From contig JAVUNC010000025.1 in assembly GCA_032173965.1 (NCBI GenBank), positions 13,468,001-13,532,000 on the forward strand: a DNA stretch of 64,000 bases, given 5' to 3'. Shown in pieces: positions 24,840 through 35,664 of this stretch. Source of the stretch: Sitta carolinensis. Taxonomy: Eukaryota > Chordata > Aves > Passeriformes > Sittidae. Position 1 is the stretch's first letter, and every line of letters begins with the position of its first letter. The translations under genes were made by a program, and so were the position numbers. Below the pieces are notes generated by a model. It made no database searches and was not told the origin of the DNA. It saw only the letters and a list, made by a program, of their open reading frames with translations.

Positions 24840-24990
24840 CAGAAAACCAAAATTGTCGTTTACAATCACGGTTTGCAATTAACTTCTCATCTTTAATGTA
24901 CGCATAGAATTAATCTATCAACTCATGCATTGCCACTTTTGTCTAATTACACTGTACAATCACAGAAAATACACTGCATTACAAAAACTA
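24840..24990. promoter_or_regulatory. Candidate conserved non-coding element
   Basis: Unique AT-rich sequence with three retained CpGs (near 24856, 24868 and 24901) and several homeodomain-type motifs (GCAATTAAC, GAATTAATC, TCTAATTACAC). There are no simple repeats. Inferred from texture only. Confidence 0.22.
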
Positions 24991-26378
24991 TGCACACGTA
25001 GGTGAGTGTCCATGCACTCACTATTTCAAAGCATTTCCTTGGAAAGCCTTCTCAAGGTGGGAGGAGAAACAACGGCAGCAACAACCAAAAAAAAAAGAAA
25101 AACACAACGAAATCCCCAGCCCTTAATAGCTCATTTATAGATGTTTTATGTTTTCCATTATGGCAATCTCCATTATCTCATATTGATATGCATATGTCAG
25201 CTATATTCAGCCTTGTCTCATTTGTTATAAAAGCAACGACCTTTCAAACCCTTTCCTAGCCTTCCTTTAAAACAAATAACCACAAACACGCATGTGAGTG
25301 TCAGTGAAGTGGAAAATTAGCCTTTTGAAACAAGGAAACCATCCTCCCCTCGTGTTAGGGAAACTGCAGGGCTGAACAGCAACAGCAAGAGGCACAGTGA
25401 GCCACACAAGGCTGACTGCACTGTGCCTGCTCCTAAAGAACAGTCCTTGACATTGGGAATGTTTGCCTTGCATGCAGGTCCCAGAGCCAAACCTCCATCT
25501 GGAAGAGATTTGAACTAGCATCCAGAGGCATTGCAGGATCTGAACCAAAAGGTTTACAGCATTACAATCCAGTTAATTCTATTGCTTCTAATTCCAGCTG
25601 GACTTAAAGTCTTATCTCTGCACTCCAGGCCTTCAGATACAGCCTATCAGAGTAACACCAATTCCCAGAGAATTCAACTCCATGACCCAAGTGCGATTAA
25701 ATCCCCCCAAATAGCCCAAGTAAATGGCTCAGAACTCGCTTCTGTCACTTCCACTAATGCCTTTGTACCGTGAAAGAATCCAGCCAAGGTGTAAATATCT
25801 ACAAATTATTAACTGCACTTCTTCTCTTGACTCCTATCAGCGATTCCAGTTGTCTGGTTCCTGCTGAGAACATCACAGATATTTACTGGCTGAACTTTCT
25901 CTTTAAATACTGCACTAATCAGCTACTGAATATTTGCACTCTATACCTGAGTGTTGCTATTTTTGATTAAACACAGACACAGAAATATAAATAAATAGAG
26001 AAACATCAAGAAGAGGAGATACATCTTTGATGTAAGTTGGATTTAAACTGCCTCAAGTAAGGTGATCCTGCAGCACATCCTGTGTTAAGCAGTTTCACCC
26101 AAAAGAAAGCAGATGTAAGCTGAAAGGGAGCATTTCAAGACATGACATATTTATTTTCTATTTATCAGGACACATTTATTTTAATGAAGTCATAATTCCC
26201 AAATATTCCTTTAGGATAAATAAAAGATAATTGTCTTAAAATATTGTAGATTAATAAAGAGACATTCCTGTGCAAAGCAAAGCCTGAATAAAAACCTGCA
26301 GCACAAACCTGGACGGGGCTCAGAGATAGCTGTTGTCAAACAAAGGGACCAGTTTCAGGGGGGTTAAAATTTATTTAA
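24991..26378. other. Non-coding DNA, no gene seen
   Basis: This is mixed sequence with a slightly GC-richer part at 25310-25530. The minus-strand 93-codon frame there (25267-25548) is unrecognised. No CR1 or LTR pieces were identified. Confidence 0.6.
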
Positions 26379-26411
26379 TGTTTTTCTTTTGTTTGTTTTT
26401 TGTTTTCCCAG

Positions 26412-26452
26412 AGAAGGATTTTGGAGCACAAGAAGAAGGAAATAAGGAAGGG
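26412..26452 (+). other. Candidate 41-nt exon flanked by strong splice-like sites
   Basis: A long T-rich tract (26378-26409) ends in CCCAG at 26407-26411, an excellent acceptor. Forty-one bases later comes GG|GTAAGTAA, a near-perfect donor with GT at 26453. The enclosed purine-rich sequence is open in two of three frames, one reading KDFGAQEEGNKEG if continued. Its length is not a multiple of three. Matches this good occur by chance in 64 kb, and the T-rich tract may just be low-complexity DNA, so this is only a candidate exon of an unknown transcript. Confidence 0.15.
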
Positions 26453-26633
26453 GTAAGTAACAGAATTGTTTCCCAAAGCAGCCTCCAGAATTAGAAAGAA
26501 GTACTTTCCAATAGGAAATTTCTAAAGGTTGCAAAAGAAAAAAAAAAAATCAGAAACATTCAAGTTTCTGGATTTTGTAATTCCAAGCTTATGAAGCTCT
26601 ATCTGCCCAGAACACTGCACAGAAATAGGTAAG

Positions 26634-26702
26634 ACAAAAAAAAACCCCAAAAAACAAAAAAACAAACCAACCAAAAAAAAACAAAACAACACACCCCCAC
26701 CC
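26634..26702. repeat. A-rich low-complexity tract with C interruptions
   Basis: About 70 bases consist almost only of A and C, with A runs of up to about ten broken by CC, CCC and CCCC. Similar A-runs with CCCC also occur near 58106-58125. On the minus strand it gives a phenylalanine- and valine-rich stretch in a 117-codon open frame (26522-26875), which I regard as an artefact of the tract. Confidence 0.85.
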
Positions 26703-27393
26703 AAAACAGCTACCAGAAGCACTGCTCTTTTCTTTCCAGGACCCTCAAAGCCTTTGCACACAGTAGATATCCACCAACAAACTTCATCATTGCATATGGA
26801 AATTGTGGTGCACCAGAAAATCACAGTTCCACTGACATTCCCACTCCTATCTTGGACAGCCTGGTCTAGAGACACCTTCAGTGGTATTTATTTAACTCAA
26901 TATAGACATTTATGTGTGAGTAAGATTGCCTATGTTCTCTTTATAATGAATAAAACACATAGTTTCAGTTAGATCATCTTATTCTCAGGTAAATGTCTAG
27001 CACAGGTTGGATGATTTGTGTCCTGAAATTGTCTATTCCTTTTTACCACGACAAAGAGTGAACTCCAACGTGAGTATCTGTGTGTAAAATGTTTAAGTTT
27101 AGGTGAGGGGAATTTATTTCTTACTCAGATGGAAGAGAACTGGCTTTGCTTTGCTGGATCTGGTATAACAATTATTGCAGAGTTCTTTTTCATTAAAACA
27201 ACTGCTGATATTATTTTCACCTCTTCAGGAGATATGAAGTCAGGGAAAATCTGATTCGTAATAAAAGGGCTTTACAGCAGTGATATGTCTTTAGCACATG
27301 TTCATACAGCAAATTAAAAAAAGTTTGAATGGTAATAGAGGCTTATTAAATAAGGCATAATAATGGGAATGAAAAGTGACTTTACCAACCCAG

Positions 27394-27474
27394 AGGAAAA
27401 TATCTCATGGGAAAACTTACTGTGTCTGGGCTTCCCCAAATGCCCTTGGCCACAAGGCTGAGCACAGAGATCAG
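27394..27474 (+). other. Candidate 81-nt phase-0 exon
   Basis: CCAACCCAG ends at 27393 (a moderate acceptor with a weak pyrimidine tract), and GATCAG|GTGAGC starts a consensus donor at 27475. The enclosed 81 bases are exactly 27 codons and open in the frame starting at the acceptor (beginning RKISHGKTYC). It lies about 1 kb downstream of the other plus-strand candidate at 26412. I do not recognise the peptide and see no further partner exons, so chance is the likelier explanation. Confidence 0.12.
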
Positions 27475-28070
27475 GTGAGCAAGGTGCATCTGAAGACAGA
27501 GGGAGGCAGGGGCAGGCAAAAAATCTCCAACCAGAAATCCAGAAATATTTTCAAAACTGAATAAAAAGTATCTTTGTGTGGGTCAGAATTAGATGCTTAC
27601 ATGTCTGCTAATGTTCAATTTGAAAAATAACCAGTAATTAGCATTTTTTCCTGGCTCGAGGATGAATAAGTGAAACTGGCAGCTAAAAGAGAAGTTTGTT
27701 TGTTTGTTGTTTGTTTTTTTTGCTTCTTGAGAATGCTGGAAATATTAATCTGAAATCAGACTGATCAAATCATGATGACTATATTATTTAGCATCTAGTT
27801 AAGGCTGAAAGAACCTTTATTTTATAAAATTTCAGTTAGGTTTTGTATTTAAGAGAGAACCCTGAAATTTTATTACCTGTGGATAGTTTCCATTCTTATT
27901 TTGATATCTAGTTTACATTTTCACTTGACGATGCTCCTTTTATTAATAAAAGATGACAAAACTCTTGCCTTCTGATTCATGATGATAGTTTGAATAAAAT
28001 TAAAAAGGGATATAATGTTTGGGTTTTCTTGCATGTGATTACATGCCAGAATACCATAAGCCAAATTGAT
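27475..28070. other. Non-coding DNA with GT-rich low-complexity tract
   Basis: No gene was seen. A TTTG-type low-complexity tract lies at about 27695-27721. The remainder is unique AT-rich sequence. Confidence 0.6.
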
Positions 28071-28074
28071 GAAT

Positions 28075-28200
28075 ACATCAAATGCCAGGGTAGCATGATC
28101 ATCAATCAATCTGCAGTTTACTAACACACTAAAATTCATTGATAATGTGCATTATGAATGCACATTAATGAGCATTTAAATAAGCAACAAGCAGATCCAC
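28075..28200. promoter_or_regulatory. Candidate conserved non-coding element containing an inverted repeat
   Basis: The sequence carries TGATCATCAATCAATC (TALE/PBX-like words near 28096-28111) and then an 11-bp perfect inverted repeat with a 3-base centre (28143-28167, arms TAATGTGCATT and AATGCACATTA), followed by ATTAATGAGCATTTAAAT. No simple repeats are present. The function is inferred from motif density only. POU-type or homeodomain dimer binding is conceivable but untested. Confidence 0.25.
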
Positions 28201-31200
28201 CTTGGACAACAGCAATGGTCTTGAGCAAAGCTGAGGTTTCCTCTTTTATCTACATTTATATGGTTCCTCACAGCTGCAGGTAGGGACCAAAGGGAATTTT
28301 TGTTGTTAATAAGTATTACATACAAACCCAGTATACATCCTGTTTTGCTTGAGCCTTAATTACATCTCTGCACTGACATGAGGATGCCTCTTTATTTGAG
28401 CAGGTATTTAATGTATGTCTTTAATTCCTGGAAGAGGTCACACTAGCTCAGCAGCCCACTGTCACAGCAGTCCAGCTGCTTAACCAAGTCAGGATGAATT
28501 GCTGGGGGAGGCAGAGGGGGATTTAAGCTTTTAGAGGAGAGCAGGAAAGCTGAGCCCAGCCTCATTAGACTTTATCTCAAATAGGAAGCAAAGAAATAAA
28601 GAGCCTTCATAGAACAGTTTAGGTGTCCTAGGGAAAAAACTTCTCATGAGAAAAATTAAATTTGGAGATTTGTACTTTTTATCTTCTGCTTTTAGCAAAG
28701 CTGGCAGTGGTTCTAACAACACCAAAGGCTTAAGATTATGCTCTACACAAAAGAAGGACACGAGTTTAATTTTACACTTTTTTAGTCTGTAATAGAAAGT
28801 ACCAGGATTTTTGGTGTCTTTGACAACAAAGATAGGAGTGTCACTTTGCACTTTCAAAACAGCTTGCCATTTTCAACAGCAGAACATGTTTTATCCCAAG
28901 GTAAATTCTTCCAGAAACGAATCTGGTATATTGTAAAGTATCGTACTGAGCTCATATACAAGTGATTACTTTTTATTATTTTTAATATTATTAAAATATT
29001 TTCCTTAGAGAAACATTTTGTGTTTTTATCTGTGTAATTTTTGGCTCCAGTCTGCACTCCTTAATCCCTAGTAAAAGACATTATGATTTGACACGAACAA
29101 AATGAAAATCAGAGTTATGCACAAAGCTGAGAATAAACGTTAAAATGGACTGCCAGTCCACAGACTGGATATGAATTGTGTCTTTGCAGAGCTTTGTATT
29201 TCAAAGCCTTGTAAAAGAAGCAATTCTGAGCCCTTGCTGAGTGTAGATCACATTTTTAGATACCTAACCTAAAAGAGGACTTAAAGGTCATCAAGCCTGA
29301 TTACATTCTGTTCAATACAATAAAGTGCAGCCATGTGTAAATTCTTATTGAGCAAATTATGAGTGATTCATGGCAGATTTTTCATTAGAATGTAATGTCT
29401 CCTTTGCTGTAAAGTCAACATTATGATCTACAGTTACCTCTTAGAGATATTTCTATTAAACTAAACAGAAGGAGAGATGCTTTCATTTGTTCCATTTTTA
29501 TCTGCATGCAGGATGACTGACAGCAGAGTAACATTCACAACTGCCTATCCCTCTGCCATTTGAAAGCTCCCAATCACAAATTTAGCAGGAAGGGTTGTTT
29601 CTTACAATCCCTAAAAACTTTGCTATTATCCCTAGTATTTGTTTTGTCAAGGTAGGATTATCATAAATAAATACAAATTCTTATAACTTAAGCACTACTT
29701 TCTTTCAATCTGCATCCATGTTTTTCACTCTGTGATCATCACAGCCCTCTATTTACTTCTTAAAGGTTACAGAAAAACATCCTTGCCTGCTCTTTAGAAG
29801 ATAGCCACTTCAAAGACTCTTTTGAAAATGAACAGCCTTTAACAACGTTTGATACTGAGCCAGAAAAGGGCATGGACTAAGTAACAGAGAGGGAATGCTT
29901 AAGTTAGCACTACGGGAAAAAAAACGCCAAAAATTCAGTTTATCACACAACTGAAATTCTCTTTTCCTCAAACAACTCTGCTCCACACATGCATATAGCC
30001 AAAAACTCTTCAGTGCTGATAGCCACGAAAATTCAGATTTGAAACCCTGTTCTCAACATATCAGCCACTTCTTGCTTCAGTGCCAGGCATTGCTGAGGGT
30101 CAGATGGGGACTGGAGCTGCTGCAGCTGGGTTTGGCACTGGAAGTGTCTCGTGTTTGGTTCACAGTCCTGAATGAGCAAGCTGGGCTCCTCTTCAGGAGA
30201 AAGAGAGCAGATGCTGCACCCAGTCATCTTCTGTTGGTTTAGCAGCAGGCACTATGTTTCTGTCTTTGAGTGTGACTTGGATTAGAAAAAAATTGAGAGC
30301 ATAAAAAGAAATTAAAAAGAATAAAAATAAAAAAAGCTAATTCCTTTTTTTTTTTCTGTTTTCAAAAGACTGCCATTAACAGAAGAGGGAAAATTATTAA
30401 AGATCATTGCTGTATAACTACCAAGAAAACAAGCTTTTAAAGAAAGTAAGGCAATACAAGAGAATGAAATGGTTTTGGGATAGCTTTATGCTGTAATTTA
30501 AACAGATCATAAATATTTACCTCAAGAGCAACATAAATCCAAATTATTTATTAAAAAAAAAAAAAAGTACAATTAAGTAATTTCCACAAAGAATCTCATA
30601 CAAGACAGCTAACTAGAGGCTATAATTATAAATTACAAAATAAAATATTTCAAGGGTTTCAAGAGATAATTTTGGCTTTGTTTGCATGCTGGAAGGAAGC
30701 ACAACAGTAACAAACTGTGTCTAAAAACATTTATGTCACACATTATCATATTAGAGGAGAATGTGAGATGACTAAAGTGAGAATCCCAAGTGGAATATTT
30801 CCAGATCTTTCTGGTTCTGCTATAGAGCAATGGACAGAATTGTAAGAACAGTAAAAACTTTTAACTTTGTAGCTAATGTCCTCTCTGGTACTTGAAAAAT
30901 TTTTAAATCTAAACCAGATTTTTATAAACCTGACTTTCAGGGTTGCTTTACACCACAAAACAAGCTAATTATAAGTAGTTACTTAATATTAATTGTGACC
31001 ACCTGGCTACAGAAAATATACTTTGGATACTGAACACTAAGAGTTTACATATTATTTAGTTACCTTAGAAAAAAAGGATCTTATTTTGCAGATGGTAAAT
31101 CAGTGGGTGAGTGGATAATCTGCAAAAGTTTATCCCATTTTCTATTTTTCGCTTACCTAACCAGAAACATTGTTGTGATCTGCTCCCCTCTCCCACATTA

Positions 31201-34200
31201 AAATTCCTAAAGACTAGAAGTAATAATTAATTAATTCCAAGAAATTGGAGGAACTTTGTCAGCTCATGTTTCCTCTATCTTTTAAGTTACTTGAGTGGAA
31301 GAAAAATAGTCCATCTGTGAAGAATTATTACTATTAGAACTATCCTGTGAGTAATTTGGAATAAAGCCATTTCACAGTCTGTGTGCCCTGAAAATGGTCC
31401 TGATTCAGCAGGTATTCAACTGAATGCTGGCAATTTCCATAGACTGTCATTAGCCTGGGCAGCTGTATGGCAAAAATTGAATAATATTGAAAATGGATAT
31501 ATGTAAAGGAAAAGAATCAAAGCTCTGTAAGTGGTTGTATTTTCCCAGTCTGATTCTAATTCAGACGCTGACTAAGCTCAATAAAAAGTAATTCACAATC
31601 TAGAATCTTGGTTTCTGGAAATAAGCAAAGAGTATTTCATAAATTCTGTTTCATGAAATTGAAATGTCAATTATTCAATGAGACTTTTTGTAATGTATTC
31701 CAAAATTAATCTTCTAAAAATTCACCTGTCTAGTTTTTCTAATGAAAAACTAATCAGACAAATACAAAAGCAAACAGATCTTAGTGATGAAGTTAATACA
31801 GCCTTGAGAATAAGGTGTGTGATCCTAATACCATTTCTCAGCTTTCTCCCTCCTGCACTGCCAGCCTCATTGTTACTCAATAAAAGTTTCTGGTTTAGTT
31901 TTCCAGGGGCATTTACAATATCTAAAATTGATCTCTAACTCCATAGTTTTAAAAATAATATACACAAAATTGTTGACAATGATTTGCTCTGTCAGCTACT
32001 AAAACACTAATGCTCATGTCAGTCATTCTTTATGCAAGCATCCTTAAAAGTCCTAACCCAGGGTTACCTTTCAAACATGCAAAGTGCCCATTGAAATGAT
32101 GAGCTTTGCTGCCTCTGGCCAAAGAGCCAACGCTGCTCCATGGCTCTTATTCAGCTCCCTGGGTCACACAGCTGCTGTACTGTTCAAGGTATCACTGCAG
32201 GAAGAAACACACAGCAAACTTTGTCACGGATCCTGACACCCCCAGCACTGCTTTCAGGAATTTCTCTGAACCTCTGCGGTGTGCTAGCTCCCTGGAGGGA
32301 ATGAGAAGTCCATGCAGCTGAAATGTGAGATGAATTTCTGATATATTTAACAAAGCAAAGAGAATTTGCAGGAAAACAATGGCTTATGATGAATTATAAA
32401 GCAGTGACGACAGTGAACAGAATCTGATCTGCAATGAGCTGGAGTATCTTGTCAGAAGAGCAAACTCTGACCCAACAAATTTATTCCAATTTGTACAGTC
32501 TACTGTTTATGGTTTTCTCACCCATTAAACTCTTTTGCTATTGTTTATAACAATTTGTCTCAGAAAGCTTTCATTATTTTTTTAATTTTTTATGTTTTCT
32601 ATGGATAACAACTGAGTCATAGCAGAGGCTAGTCAAAAATAGATTCTATTTTTAGGTTTGTTTTATCTGTAATTGCATTGTAATAGCTTTCTACTTGGCC
32701 ACAAGAGTAATTAAAATAAAGCTGAAGTATTCTATAACAGAAACTTCCACCTAAGCAGTATTTCAATGGAAATATTTGTGTAGGTTCCAGATATTGTAGC
32801 AAGGAATGTCATGAATAAAACAAAGAGGTATTTAAACTAACTGTCTAAAACAAGCATCTTGATAATTAACACTGCTGATAGCTTGGGTAAGAAACATAGT
32901 TTAATGGAGACAGCTTGAAATTCATGGAAGAAATTTATCACCACAATCAGTGTTATTTGCTTTCTACACAGATGAAACCTGCTTCCAAAAATGGTTATGA
33001 GAGAAATATCATGGAGGATATTCTTGTGTGACTTAAAAAAAAATGAGGAAAAAATCAACACAAGTGACAGCACAAAAAATTACCTGCCTCTCTAGATGGA
33101 ATCTTTGGTGTTGAAAAAAAAAAACAGTGAGTGAGAAAAGTAGGGAATGTCAGTGAGACTGAGTAAAATAGAGGTTTATTATTTTTCTCACTTATCTGTG
33201 GCACAGCTAAATCAGCCCCTTGTTGACTCTGGCAGATTTATACAGAGGGAGCTTTTTAAGCATATGAACTGTCCTTGAGTGGTGCCTCCAGTTCACAAGA
33301 CATATATTTTACTATAACATTGAACATTAGTTTCTTGTTTCCCCACCTTTCCCCCTCCCACACTGTTGTGGAGCAAACGGTGTGTTTTACTGACCTTTTA
33401 TATCAGTAGCTTTCTCTTTGGGGGATTGAAATTGATGTTTGAGAGGATTGTCCTTGCTTTGTTATTTAAGAGTACAAAGTGCTACGACTAGAGAAGATGC
33501 TGAGGTTACAATTTGCTACATATGGCAATGTGCAGCAATGTCATGACAATGTGAACAAAGTCAATTTTGAACAAAGACTTGCAAGGTGGTTCTTCTATCA
33601 TGGAAGTTGCCATTTTATTTTTCAGAACTGTAACCTTACCAATCAGCCACCTGCTTCTGTACTATGTCATTGTTTTGCAGTGAGAGTTCACAGAAATGCA
33701 GGTAAATTTGTCTGTCTGAGATAAAGTATTTACTGGCAGTTAAGACTAAGAGGAAGTACCAGGAATACTTCATACCTAAGAATAAATATGTTAAAAAGAT
33801 GTTACAATGTTCAAAAATGTTTGCTATCTCAAACTATATTTTATGGACTGGTGAATTTTAGAATTACACAGTTGCATCTAAAATTTCGGTCAGGTTTTCC
33901 CAATCGAAAATTACACACCTTATTATTTCAGTCTTATATTGTCACAAAATCACACCATTAATGTTACAGCGTGCTCATCTCCATGGACCCAGTTTTATGA
34001 AATAGAGTTTAGATCTCGGAGTTATACTTGGGCATATTCTTTCAAAATAAGGAGTCAGGAAGATAAAGTAGTTTGTAGTTTGCACCCAAATCCAAAGATC
34101 AGGGGATTGCTAGGATCACCCATTGCTGCTACCTTAACTGCCTGAAAAATACAGAAACAACTTACTTTTTCTTCTTTAAATTCTGTTTCATGCTAGTTAA

Positions 34201-35600
34201 CTAAGAGTTAGCATGTCTTTTTTTCTGTCCCTGTTGGAGTTTGACTTTTACCTGCAAAAAATTTAATATTGCTGAGTCTGATACAAAGCATAGTGGTAGA
34301 GCAGATGAGATTCTCACCACAGCTCCCAGGCTTTCTTCAGACTTCTGAAATTTGCTGTGTGCAATTATGATGCTGTCAATTGAGATTGGGAAGTCCTGTG
34401 TTTGTGGACACACTGTTAAATGAATTCAACTTTTACCAGTTACAGAAGCCAGTTCACCCTAAGAACATCTTTCAGGCCTGAGAGATTTTTGCCTTTCCTT
34501 TTGCCTTTTTATTTTCATTATCATCACCTACTGCCATAAGTAATAACTAAGCTTTCAATAGTTTAATGAAATTCTGCCCCTTTGTGCTATCTTAATATAT
34601 TTTGTAAGACAACTCTGAAATATCTGGAACTTGCCTATAATAGTTTAATAACGTTATAAGATACATTCATTTCTTTGCTCATTATGATGATGCTTGCTAT
34701 GCAACTGAAAGGAGATAATTCCAATAAGAGATAATTGCTGGCAGTCAGGAAGCCAGATAAGTATTTTTTAAAGCCCCATTCTCTCACCTTCAGTAAATTG
34801 TGTAGGTGCTATTTGTGCAGGCCATGTTGAGATCAATACTGCAATTGTGCAAGACAGAGTAGCCAGGTAGAAAATTATGGGGGGAAATCAGGAAGAAACC
34901 AGAGATCCTGAGAATGACATGGAAAAAAGGTCCCAAAAGGGAGAGAGAGAGGGAGAAAATCAAAGGCTGTCTGGAAGCTGACTGAAGCCCACTCAACAGA
35001 AATTGGGTATTTGGATTAAGACTGACAAGTATGGATACCTGTTTGCATTGGAATAGCCTTGTCTTGATATACATTGTTCCTACTATTAAATTAAACAGTA
35101 GTTTGTTTCAAATAAGCTGCTTTGGGTCACAAAATTCATCGTTTTTTTCCAAAAGATACTGCAGGAATAACTCTAACACAACCAGACATTTTGGACAATT
35201 ACAACTGGCAGCAAGGCTGCAGTAAATTGGAGAGGGAGTCATGTAAGCTGGGACAGGGACTATTAGATTGAAGGCTGACATGAGAAGCACCTGCAATGAC
35301 ACTAATAAATAAATAAAACTGCCTTTGTGCAGTGGAAAACTGAAGTTTCAGGTTTGATCTGAAAAGCATACCCATATTCTGTAAAACCTAAAATGAACCA
35401 ATATTTCATTTCTACATTTTATGTTGAGAAAACAGGACAATTAAAGAGAAGGTAATCCAGGGTGGAGCTGCCTGGCTAAACCCTAGCTTCTGAAAATGTT
35501 GCTTTCCACAAGAATGTCAACTAAATAGCAAAAATAACTTTGTCCTAAAAGTCTTTCATCTTTGAGACTTTCAAAGTATAAACATTAAGAAAAGACATTA
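28201..35600. other. Long AT-rich non-coding stretch
   Basis: No gene was recognised in about 7.4 kb. Open frames are up to 108 codons (28531-28857, minus) with no family resemblance. Simple tracts include T-rich at 30343-30356 and A14 at 30553-30566. The part at 33880-34020 keeps four CpGs in about 140 bases and may be a small conserved block. Confidence 0.6.
30553..30566. repeat. Poly(A) tract, 14 A
   Basis: Fourteen consecutive A residues. No recognisable retroposed body lies upstream. Confidence 0.9.
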
Positions 35601-35623
35601 CCTGACCTGAGACATTTACCAGT

Positions 35624-35664
35624 AAAAAATAAAATAAAATAAATAAATAAATAAATAAATAAAA
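35624..35664. repeat. (AAAT)n microsatellite
   Basis: AAAT-type units, first as AAAAT and then as a run of AAAT, cover about 40 bases and pass into an AAAC/AAAG-rich tail up to about 35710. On the minus strand it gives a Tyr/Ile/Phe/Leu-rich stretch in open frames at 35545-35766 and 35616-35819, which are artefacts of the repeat. Confidence 0.93.
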
